This document shows, piece after piece, positions 1 through 7,585 of a stretch of 64,000 bases of DNA. Numbering within the stretch: position 1 is the first letter of the stretch; each line of letters starts with the position of its first letter. Source of the stretch: Streptomyces poonensis (lineage in GTDB: Bacteria; Actinomycetota; Actinomycetes; Streptomycetales; Streptomycetaceae); assembly GCF_014650915.1 (NCBI RefSeq), contig NZ_BMVW01000003.1, positions 1 through 64,000 on the forward strand, read 5' to 3'. The position numbers and the translations under genes are program-made. The notes below the pieces were generated by a model. The model did no database searches and had not been told where the DNA came from. It saw only the letters and a program-made list of their open reading frames with translations.

Positions 1-2
1 AC

Positions 3-80
3 GACTCCCCGCAGATGAAGATGATCGCCGCGCTGCGCAACCAGTTCGGCGGCCACGCGGTCGAGGCGGCGGGCAAGTAG
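3..80 (+). CDS. gnd: 6-phosphogluconate dehydrogenase, C-terminal end (partial)
   Basis: Only the last 25 codons are inside the window, reading in frame from base 3 to a TAG at 78-80. The peptide contains MIAALRNQFGGHAV, which I recognise as the conserved end of the short (about 300-residue) decarboxylating 6-phosphogluconate dehydrogenases of actinobacteria, enzymes of the oxidative pentose phosphate pathway. The start and catalytic parts lie off the left edge. A strong hairpin follows 20 bases after the stop. The family call rests on this short tail only. Confidence 0.65.
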   Translation, partial: DSPQMKMIAALRNQFGGHAVEAAGK

Positions 81-100
81 CCCCGCTCCGTACGCCGTTC

Positions 101-135
101 CCGCCCCGCCCGCCTGCTCCAGGCGGGCGGGGCGG
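101..135. terminator. Strong bidirectional hairpin terminator
   Basis: A perfect 16-bp inverted repeat (101-116 and 120-135, arm CCGCCCCGCCCGCCTG) encloses a 3-base loop CTC. It sits between the convergent ends of the 6-phosphogluconate dehydrogenase gene (stop at 80) and the lipase gene (stop at 160), so it can end transcription from both sides. No U-tract follows, as is usual in Streptomyces. Confidence 0.85.
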
Positions 136-159
136 TCCCGTACCGGACGGGTGCGTCTC

Positions 160-1458
160 CTACAGCACGTCGCCGAACTCGCTCAGCACTCCGGCCGGGG
201 CCAGCGCGTTGACGTAGTGGCTCGGGCCGTGGTCGTCGAAGGAGTACCGGAACGGGATCGTGCGGGTCAGGGCGAGGCGCGTCGCGAAGAACGCCAGCGG
301 CGCGACGACGGCGAGGCCCGTGAGGCTGTCCATCTGCGGATAGCTCATCCCCGGCTCGGTGTTCTCGGTCCACCCGGAGGCACGCGCGCGCACCAGCGGA
401 TCCAGGATCCGGCGGGCCGCGTCCGTCATCCGGACCGTCGCCTCGCCCCAGCCCGCCAGCGGGCGCGTCAGCATCGCGCGCGCGGTGTCGCCCGGCACGG
501 TCAGCGCCTCCTGCACCGAGTCCAGCGCGGACATCAGCAGCGTGTCCACCAGGTTGCGCGGCCTGCGGTAGTGGAACTCCCGGCCGAACGGGGCGTACGG
601 GCCGACCGGCCGCGGCGGCAGCGCCGGCACGAGGTCACGGTCGAAGATGTAGCGGATCATGCGCTCGCGCAGCACGGGGGTGCCGGACGGGCCGACCGTC
701 TCCTCGCAGGCCCGCGCGAAGTCCGGTCCGCCGATCATGGGCTGCCCGAAGGTGTAGACGCCCTTGAGCTTCTCGGCGATGCGCCGGTAGCGGGGCTCGT
801 GCGTGAGCATCACCGCCAGCAGCGCCGCCATCGCGCCGCCGTGGCTGTGCCCGGTGATGTAGAGCGCCCGCATGCCCTCGCCGCGGGTGCCGGACACACC
901 GGGGACGACGGACTCCCCGCGCAGCGCCCGGTCCAGCGCCTCGACGACCTGATGGCGGGTCGCGCGCACGTTGCGGTAGAAGCCCGCGTGGACCTCGTAC
1001 CGCTTGCCGTCCAGTTCCACGGACAGCGTCTCGGGGCGTACGTCGGCGTCCGTGAGGATGCTGATGATGTCCTCGGGCTGGGTGCCCCGGTAGCAGAGGA
1101 TCACGATCCGGCGGTCCCGGTCCTGGACGAGGTACGCGCCGGACGCGATGTACATGGCGTCCACGCGCTGCTCCACCGTCCAGCACTCGCTGCGCTCCAG
1201 ACCGAGCCGCGTCATGATCATGGTCATGGTGTCGGGGTCGGTCCGCCTGCCGTGCCCGGCGTACGCGTACGCCGAGCAGGTCGCCATCACGTGCGGGATC
1301 ACTCCGTCGGGGTCGGGCTGCCCCTTGTCCTCCAGGAGCCGTTCCGCCAGGTCGGGGTAGACCGGGAAGCCGGTGAGGCCGGGCTCCGTGTCGGTCTTGG
1401 ACTTGAGCGGCCGCATCTCGGCGTAGCTCGGACCCGTCGCACTCTGTTCGTCCCCCAT
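160..1458 (-). CDS. Class-3-type lipase / alpha-beta hydrolase
   Basis: A 432-residue hydrolase. The nucleophile elbow TGHSHGG places the catalytic serine at about residue 205; an aspartate in IFDRDLVPAL and a histidine in GPSHYV near the C-terminus are the likely triad partners. The segment VILCYRGTQPEDIISIL before the elbow matches the oxyanion-loop strand of class 3 (fungal/plant) lipases. A hydrophobic stretch (LAVVAPLAFFATRLAL) near the C-terminus could anchor it at a membrane. No signal peptide is seen. The ATG at 1458 is chosen over upstream alternatives because GGGAGG lies 7 bases before it. It is divergent from the catalase/dioxygenase gene 300 bp away, which suggests that it releases fatty acyl substrate for that enzyme; the substrate itself is inferred. 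Confidence 0.8.
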   Translation of the reverse strand: MGDEQSATGPSYAEMRPLKSKTDTEPGLTGFPVYPDLAERLLEDKGQPDPDGVIPHVMATCSAYAYAGHGRRTDPDTMTMIMTRLGLERSECWTVEQRVDAMYIASGAYLVQDRDRRIVILCYRGTQPEDIISILTDADVRPETLSVELDGKRYEVHAGFYRNVRATRHQVVEALDRALRGESVVPGVSGTRGEGMRALYITGHSHGGAMAALLAVMLTHEPRYRRIAEKLKGVYTFGQPMIGGPDFARACEETVGPSGTPVLRERMIRYIFDRDLVPALPPRPVGPYAPFGREFHYRRPRNLVDTLLMSALDSVQEALTVPGDTARAMLTRPLAGWGEATVRMTDAARRILDPLVRARASGWTENTEPGMSYPQMDSLTGLAVVAPLAFFATRLALTRTIPFRYSFDDHGPSHYVNALAPAGVLSEFGDVL

Positions 1459-1757
1459 GGTCGCCTCCCTGCGGGGTCGTGGCAGCAAACGGGAGCCCGA
1501 GCACATCACCGGGGCGGCTTCGATCGGCAGTCGTTCCCCGGCCAATCCCCCGTCCACCTCGTGGGGCCGCTGGGGAAGCGGAACACGCGCCCGGCGCGCA
1601 TCCGCGCCGGTTCCGCCCGCGAGGTGCACCCGTACCACTGGCTGCACGGTGGTGCGGTGCGGCGCACATGGCGGGAAGCTCCGCTGTGGCCGTCCGTGAC
1701 CGCCGGTAGCGTGCTGGCCCCGCGCCGTTCACGTCCGTACCTACGGAGGAAACGACG
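1459..1757. promoter_or_regulatory. Divergent control region, lipase / haem dioxygenase
   Basis: This 299-bp gap must hold both divergent promoters. The rightward gene has a clear GGAGG site ending about 8 bases before its ATG (ACGGAGGAAACGACG). I see no convincing -35/-10 pair or operator palindrome on either strand. Confidence 0.4.
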
Positions 1758-4634
1758 ATGGCCGACACCGGGCGGCACCAGCAGAGTCACGAACGGTACG
1801 AAGGCGGCAGTCCCGAGGCGGAGCGGCTCGTGTTCGAGCGGCTGGCGCGGGACATGATGCGGATCCAGCTCAGGAACCGGCGTGCCGGGAACGGCGGGCT
1901 CGCCCGCGCCCTCCACGCCAAGGCGCCGGTGGGCGTGGAGAACGCCCGGCTGCGGTTCCACGACGACCTGCCGGCGGCCCTGCGCGCCGGCTTCGCGCAG
2001 CCCGGCGCCGAGTACCCGGCGGTCGTACGGCTGTCCAACGCGAGCGGTGTCCGGCAGCGGGACGGCGCCCCCGATCTGCGCGGGATCGCCGTACGGGTAC
2101 GGGTGTCCCAGAACGAGAGCCACGATCTGCTGGCGAGCAGCCATCCCGTCTCGCACGCCCGTGACGCACGCGAGTTCGTGGCGTTCGCCAAGGCGACGGC
2201 GGGCGCCCGCGGCCCCCTGCGGAAGGCGTTCGGGCTGTTCGTGAAGCTGCCGCTGGCGGTGGGGCTGGGCACCGCGAAACGGATGCGCGAGAACGTCACG
2301 GCCGCGACCCGGCGGGTCGTCGGTTCCCTCGCGACGGAGACCTACTGGAGCCGCGGCGCCCTGCTGTGGGGCGACGCGGGCCCCGTGCGCTACCTGCTGC
2401 GCCCGGCGCCCGGCACTCCGCCCGCGCCCGTGCCCGACCGCGGGGACCCCGACTTCCTGCACCGCGAGTTCGCCCAGCGGCTCGCGGGGGCGGACGTCGC
2501 CTTCGAGCTGTGCGTCCAGCGGTACGTGGACGAGCTGCGCACCCCCGTCGAGGACGCCTCGGTGGAGTGGAGGGACGCCGTCGCGCCCGCGCTGCCGGTC
2601 GCCCGGCTCACCCTGCCCGCCCACGACCTCGACAGCGCGGAGGCCCGGGCCGCCGCCCGGCGCGTGGAGGAGCTCTCCTTCAACCCCTGGTACACCACCG
2701 AGGAGTTCCGTCCGCTCGGCAACCTCAACCGGGCGCGGCAGGCCGCGTACCGGGCGGGCAGCGCGCACCGGCTCGGGACGCGCTTCCTCACCGAGGAGCC
2801 GCTGCGCAACCGGCTGCTCGCGCCCGCCGCGGGCGCCGTGTTCGCATGGCTCAACCGGTGGGTGCCCTGGCACCGGCTGCCGCCGCGGCTGAGCCTGCTG
2901 AACCTGGTGCTGCTGCGGAAGGCGCTGCGCCGGCGGAACCTGATCGACGTCGAGCCGCACGAGGCACCGCCCACGGCTCAGCGCGTGCCGGAGCCCGTGC
3001 CGGAGCCGCTGCGCACGGAGCGGTCGTACGACGGGTCGTACAACGATCTGTCCGAGCCGCGGATGGGATCGGCCGGCACCCTCTTCGGGCGCAATCTGCG
3101 GCCCGTGTACCGGCCCGACCTCTTCGACGTGCCGAACCCGGTCACGGTCAGCCGCCGGCTGCTGCGCCGCGAGACGTTCCTGCCCGCCACCTCGCTCAAC
3201 GTCCTCGCCGCCGCGTGGATCCAGTTCCAGGTGCACGACTGGGTCGACCACCCCCGCCACAAGCCGGGCGACCGCAGCGTGGAGGTGCCGCTGCCGCCCG
3301 GCTCGGACCCCTGGCACAACACGCCGGGCGGGCCCGTCGAGAACGTCATGCGGTTCGCGGAGAACGAGGCCGTCGAACAGCCCGGCGGCGGGCCTCCCCT
3401 CCTCTTCCGCAACAAGGTGTCGCACTGGTGGGACGGCTCCGAGGTGTACGGCACGGACGAGGCCACCGCGCGGTTCCTGCGCGAGCCGGACGGCGGCGCG
3501 GGGCTCCGGCTGGAGGACGGGCATCTGCCGAGCGGGCCGAGCGGCATCCCGCACACGGGGTTCACCGACAGCTGGTGGATGGGGCTCAGCGCGATGCACA
3601 CCCTGTTCGCCCGCGAGCACAACGCCGTGTGCGAGGCGCTGCGCGCCGAGTACCCGGCGATGGGCGAGGAACGGATCTTCCACACGGCGCGGCTGGTGGT
3701 GTCCGCGCTGATCGCGAAGATCCACACGCTGGAGTGGACCCCGGCGATCCTCTCCACCGAGGCCATCCGGCTCGCGCTGCGGAACAACTGGCAGGGCCCG
3801 CCCAGGAACTGGCTGACCCAGCTGGGGCTGTGGCTGTTCGACGCACACGCGCTGACCGGCTTCCCGCGGACGCTGCCGAACCACCACGGGGTGCCGTACT
3901 CGCTGACCGAGGACTACATCGCCGTCTACCGGATGCACCCGCTGCTCCCGGACGACTTCGAGCTGTTCGAGCACCACTTCGGGCAGCGGCTGGAGACGGT
4001 GGGCTTCCTCGACCTCCAGGGCGCCCAGGCCGAGACACAGATCCGTAAGACGGGCCTCGCGAACACGCTGTACTCCTTCGGCATCGCGCATCCCGGCGCG
4101 ATCACCCTGCACAACTACCCGCGCTCACTGGAGTACTTCGAGCGGGACGGCGAGATCATCGACCTGTCGGTCGTCGACCTGGTCCGCACCCGCCGGCGCG
4201 GTGTGCCGCGCTACGACGACTTCCGGGCGGGCCTCGGCCTGCGGCGCATCACGTCCTTCGAGGAGCTGTCGCCGTATCCGGAGACCGTGGCGCGGCTGAA
4301 GGAGGTCTACCGCTCGGTCGACGAGGTCGACACCATGGTGGGCCTGTACGCGGAGAACCCGCCCACGGGCTTCGGCTTCAGCGACACGGCGTTCCGCGTC
4401 TTCATCCTGATGGCCAGCAGGCGGCTGCAGAGCGATCGCTTCCTGACCGTCGACTACCGGCCCGAGGTCTACACCCCGCTCGGTCTCGACTGGGTGGAGC
4501 GGGGCGGCATCAACTCCGTGATCCTGCGCCACTGCCCGGAGCTCGCCGCGCTGCTGCCGCGGAACGGGAACGCGTTCGCGCCCTGGCGGACGGTCCGTCA
4601 GGCGAGCGACGGAGGCCCGCATGAGCAGGGCTGA
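1758..4634 (+). CDS. Fusion of catalase-like haem domain and animal-type haem dioxygenase/peroxidase
   Basis: A 958-residue two-domain haem protein. Residues 1-345 are catalase-like: the distal-histidine motif LHAK (H53), VVRLSNASG and DLRGIAV core strands, and a proximal RxxxY (R327-Y331, in RARQAAYRAGSAHRLG) matching the catalase haem-ligand helix. Residues 400-958 belong to the animal haem peroxidase superfamily near alpha-dioxygenase and cyclooxygenase: distal His H493 in QFQVHDW, conserved KIHTLEWT (H656), and YRMH with Tyr724 three residues before proximal His727, the spacing of the radical tyrosine in alpha-DOX and COX. Both active sites therefore look intact. Family knowledge suggests that a fatty acid is oxygenated to a hydroperoxide which the catalase-like half (as in coral allene oxide synthase) then converts; this is inference. 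The stop overlaps the next gene by 14 bases. Start supported by GGAGG. Confidence 0.8.
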   Translation: MADTGRHQQSHERYEGGSPEAERLVFERLARDMMRIQLRNRRAGNGGLARALHAKAPVGVENARLRFHDDLPAALRAGFAQPGAEYPAVVRLSNASGVRQRDGAPDLRGIAVRVRVSQNESHDLLASSHPVSHARDAREFVAFAKATAGARGPLRKAFGLFVKLPLAVGLGTAKRMRENVTAATRRVVGSLATETYWSRGALLWGDAGPVRYLLRPAPGTPPAPVPDRGDPDFLHREFAQRLAGADVAFELCVQRYVDELRTPVEDASVEWRDAVAPALPVARLTLPAHDLDSAEARAAARRVEELSFNPWYTTEEFRPLGNLNRARQAAYRAGSAHRLGTRFLTEEPLRNRLLAPAAGAVFAWLNRWVPWHRLPPRLSLLNLVLLRKALRRRNLIDVEPHEAPPTAQRVPEPVPEPLRTERSYDGSYNDLSEPRMGSAGTLFGRNLRPVYRPDLFDVPNPVTVSRRLLRRETFLPATSLNVLAAAWIQFQVHDWVDHPRHKPGDRSVEVPLPPGSDPWHNTPGGPVENVMRFAENEAVEQPGGGPPLLFRNKVSHWWDGSEVYGTDEATARFLREPDGGAGLRLEDGHLPSGPSGIPHTGFTDSWWMGLSAMHTLFAREHNAVCEALRAEYPAMGEERIFHTARLVVSALIAKIHTLEWTPAILSTEAIRLALRNNWQGPPRNWLTQLGLWLFDAHALTGFPRTLPNHHGVPYSLTEDYIAVYRMHPLLPDDFELFEHHFGQRLETVGFLDLQGAQAETQIRKTGLANTLYSFGIAHPGAITLHNYPRSLEYFERDGEIIDLSVVDLVRTRRRGVPRYDDFRAGLGLRRITSFEELSPYPETVARLKEVYRSVDEVDTMVGLYAENPPTGFGFSDTAFRVFILMASRRLQSDRFLTVDYRPEVYTPLGLDWVERGGINSVILRHCPELAALLPRNGNAFAPWRTVRQASDGGPHEQG

Positions 4635-6051
4635 CCGTCGGCGGGCGACCGGCGGACCGGTCCACCCGGGGCTGGCCGACCTGCTGCGGCAGCCGCTGCT
4701 GCGGACCCTGTGGCGGCGCCGTACCCACCGGGTCGCCCGGGGTGTCTCCGTGGCCGCCGGTTCGATGAGCCACGCCTCCGCCCACGCCCCGGCACCGCTG
4801 ACGGAGCTGGAGGAGGCGGTCCTGATCGCGCTGACGGGGCCCACCGGCTTCACGATGCCCGACCGGCCCTTCGAGGACCCGCGGGACGGCACGCCCGTCA
4901 TGGCCAAGCCCAATCTGGCGACCATGGCGGGCCGGAGCGCCGGCAGCCCGGACAACGCGCAGGCCACCCACTTCTTCCTGATCAACGACACGGGCACGTA
5001 CTTCCTGCGCCATCCACCCGCCCCGCCGGAGCCGCACGAGCCGTTCGACGCGGACACGCTGACCGCCCGGGCGCGCGCGACGAAGGTGCGGATCCTGGAC
5101 CACCGTCTGGACGTCCCCGGGGACAAGCGGAACTTCCCGGCGTACCTGGACTCGAACCGGTTCCTGTCCAACCTCCCGGGCACGACCCTGCTGTTCCCCG
5201 TCGTCGACGTGTCCCACCAGTACGTCAACGCGCTCATGTACCTGCTCACCCAGCCCGACGGGGCCCGGCCGGTGCTCGTGGACGACCGGAACCTGCACCG
5301 CCCGGCCGGGGTGGAGAAGTGGGTGCGCAACGGCTTCCTCAACGAGGACATCAGGCTGCCGCTCGGCGCGCTCGGCCCCCTCCGCACCCAGATCGAGGCG
5401 GACCTGCTGCTGCAGAACCTGGTGCTGGCGGCGGAGGCGATGGGCCTCGGCGCCTTCCTCCACTCCTCGCTCCACCCCGGGATCGCGCTCGGCCACCCGG
5501 CGTTCGCGAGGACCTACGGAAGGATGCTCGGCTTCACCTATGTCACCCCGCGCTGGCGGCCCGCCGACGTGTGGCGCTGGCACGTACCGCTGCCGTGGTA
5601 CGCGAGGCTGCGCTCGCACCCGGTCGGACTGCGCTCACCGGAGGGCGAGCCGCTGATCGAGGCCGCGTGCCCGCCCGCGTACGCGTCGATGTCGGACGCC
5701 GTGGACGCGGTCGTCCGCCGGAAGTTCGGTCCCGGCGGCTGTTACGCCGACCAGGACGTCTTCGCCCGCATCCACCGGCGGGACTACGGGCAGCGCTTCC
5801 TGGCGGAGGCGAGCGAGTACGACGACCGGGTGGTCGAGTGCGCGCGGGACGTCTGCGCGTATGTGCTGCGCACGCACCGCCGCTTCCCCGCGCACACGGA
5901 CGCCGTCCATGTGCCGGGCGTGTGGCTCCAGGTCCATCACGTCGAGACGGAGTACTACGAGCGGTACTTCACGGACGGGCTGACCGACGCGCACCGCGCG
6001 CACGACGAGGTGTGGCACGGGGCGGGGCGCGGAATGAACGGCGCCCGCTGA
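4621..6051 (+). CDS. Nitroreductase-like flavoprotein of the lipid-oxidation locus
   Basis: 476 residues, starting with an ATG inside the end of the dioxygenase gene (14-bp overlap), so the two are translationally coupled. The N-terminal part resembles nitroreductase-fold proteins: an arginine-rich opening (LWRRRTHRVARGVS), ELEEAVLIALTG, and later IEADLLLQNLVLAAEAMGLGAF, typical of the dimer-helix and FMN-binding end of that fold. Residues 330-476 are a helical extension I do not recognise. No signal peptide. Its place directly behind a fatty-acid dioxygenase suggests reduction of an oxidised lipid product, by analogy with flavin-dependent oxophytodienoate reductase, though that enzyme has another fold. 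The family call is by motif only. Confidence 0.55.
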   Translation: MSRADRRRATGGPVHPGLADLLRQPLLRTLWRRRTHRVARGVSVAAGSMSHASAHAPAPLTELEEAVLIALTGPTGFTMPDRPFEDPRDGTPVMAKPNLATMAGRSAGSPDNAQATHFFLINDTGTYFLRHPPAPPEPHEPFDADTLTARARATKVRILDHRLDVPGDKRNFPAYLDSNRFLSNLPGTTLLFPVVDVSHQYVNALMYLLTQPDGARPVLVDDRNLHRPAGVEKWVRNGFLNEDIRLPLGALGPLRTQIEADLLLQNLVLAAEAMGLGAFLHSSLHPGIALGHPAFARTYGRMLGFTYVTPRWRPADVWRWHVPLPWYARLRSHPVGLRSPEGEPLIEAACPPAYASMSDAVDAVVRRKFGPGGCYADQDVFARIHRRDYGQRFLAEASEYDDRVVECARDVCAYVLRTHRRFPAHTDAVHVPGVWLQVHHVETEYYERYFTDGLTDAHRAHDEVWHGAGRGMNGAR

Positions 6052-6094
6052 CACGGCTGTTGACAGCGGTGCGCGGTGGCGGTCAGAGTCCCGA

Positions 6095-7561
6095 GTGATG
6101 ATGATCAACGATCTGACCCCGGCCGAGCGGCGTGTGTGGGAGGCCTTCCCGCGAGGCGCGTCCGTGGACTTCCGCACGGCCGACGACGAGGACGCCGCGT
6201 CCGGTGGCGGCTGGGGGCCGGAGCGGACCGTACGGGCGGCCGTGCTGCGGGCGTTGCTGCTCGGCGGACCGGAGGAGGAGCGCGAGATCGCGGCGCTCAA
6301 GCTCACGGGGGCGCGGATCACCGGCCTCCTCGACCTGAACAGCGCCACCGTCGACGCCGCCGTCCGGCTGAGCCACTGTCACTTCGAGGAGCCGCCCCGG
6401 CTGTACGGCGCCCAGCTCCGCCGGCTCAACCTGCGCGGCTCGGCACTGCCCGGCATGGACGCGGGAGCCCTCCAGATCGACGGGGTGCTGCGGATGACGG
6501 ACTGCCGGGTGCGGGGTCCGGTGGGGCTGGGCGGGGTGCGGATCGCCCGGGCCCTGTTCCTGGACGGCGCCGAGTTCACCACCGAGAACCCCGCCGAGCC
6601 CGTGCTCCGGCTCAACCAGGCCGAGATCGGGGGCGACCTGTGGGCGCCGGGTATGCGGGCGCACGGGACGGTACGGCTCACCGGGGCGTCCGTCGCCGGG
6701 ATGGTCGACGTCCGGGGCGCCGAGCTCACCGGCCCCGCCGGCCCGGCGCTCGACGCACCGAACCTCACGGTGGACTCCGACGTCCTGGCACGGGAGCTGT
6801 GCGCGCTGGGCCGGCTCGAGCTCCGCGGCTCACGCATCACGGGCCGGCTCGACCTGATGGGCGCCCGGCTGTCGAACCCCGGTGACACGGCGCTGCGGGC
6901 CAGCAGCTCCGTCATCGGCGAGCTCTGGCTGCTGCGCGGCGACCGCGTCGACGGCGCCCTCAACCTCCGCCGCGCCCGGATCGACACACTGCTCCTGGAA
7001 CCGGAGGTGCTCCCGGACGAGGTGCAGCTCAGCGACCTGTCCTACACCGCCCTCATCCCGCACGAGCCCGCCGGGCGCCGGCTGCCGATGCTGGAACGGA
7101 ACGGCGGCGTCTACCAGCCGTACGTCTACGAGCAGTTGACGGCCGCGTACCGCAGGATCGGCGACGACGACGCGGCCCGTCTCGTCCAGCTCGCCAAGCA
7201 GCGCCGCAGACGCGCCACGCTCCCCTGGTACGGGCGGCTGTGGGGCCGGGTGCAGGACGTGACCGTCGGCTACGGGTTCCGTCCGCTGCGCGCGGCCGTC
7301 TGGCTGCTGTCCCTGCTGGCGGTCGGCTCGGTGGCGTACGGCCTGGACCACCCGGCCCCCCTCAAGGCCGACGAGGCCCCCGACTTCAACCCCGTCTTCT
7401 ACACCCTGGACCTGCTCCTGCCGGTCATCGACTTCGGCCAGGAGCGCGCCTACGCGCCGGACGGCTGGCACCAGGGGCTGGCGTACGGGCTCGTCGTCGC
7501 CGGCTGGATCCTCGCCACGGCGATCATCGCCGGTGTGACACGGACGGTCAGCCGTCAGTAG
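6095..7561 (+). CDS. Beta-solenoid membrane protein (often annotated membrane-associated oxidoreductase)
   Basis: 488 residues. Residues about 60-330 are a right-handed solenoid of repeated short strands (for example LTGARITGLLDLNSATVDAA, LRLNQAEIGGDLWAPG), of the pentapeptide or bactofilin-like kind. Residues 345-400 are basic and helical (LAKQRRRRATLPW), followed by two membrane segments near 395-412 and 455-475. Three in-frame starts are tandem (GTG 6095, ATG 6098, ATG 6101) without a clear Shine-Dalgarno. Streptomyces homologs are commonly called oxidoreductases, but I see no cofactor motif to support that. It follows the nitroreductase-like gene by 43 bp on the same strand, and a TTGACA at 6060-6065 may give it a separate promoter. 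Function unknown. Confidence 0.6.
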   Translation: MMMINDLTPAERRVWEAFPRGASVDFRTADDEDAASGGGWGPERTVRAAVLRALLLGGPEEEREIAALKLTGARITGLLDLNSATVDAAVRLSHCHFEEPPRLYGAQLRRLNLRGSALPGMDAGALQIDGVLRMTDCRVRGPVGLGGVRIARALFLDGAEFTTENPAEPVLRLNQAEIGGDLWAPGMRAHGTVRLTGASVAGMVDVRGAELTGPAGPALDAPNLTVDSDVLARELCALGRLELRGSRITGRLDLMGARLSNPGDTALRASSSVIGELWLLRGDRVDGALNLRRARIDTLLLEPEVLPDEVQLSDLSYTALIPHEPAGRRLPMLERNGGVYQPYVYEQLTAAYRRIGDDDAARLVQLAKQRRRRATLPWYGRLWGRVQDVTVGYGFRPLRAAVWLLSLLAVGSVAYGLDHPAPLKADEAPDFNPVFYTLDLLLPVIDFGQERAYAPDGWHQGLAYGLVVAGWILATAIIAGVTRTVSRQ

Positions 7562-7585
7562 GTTCCGCAGGTCCCGTAGCCGCCT

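Noticed and set aside
160..6051. Calling the lipid locus a jasmonate pathway
   Set aside because: No allene oxide cyclase or beta-oxidation set is present and an alpha-DOX-type enzyme would make 2-hydroperoxides; only an oxylipin-like logic is proposed.
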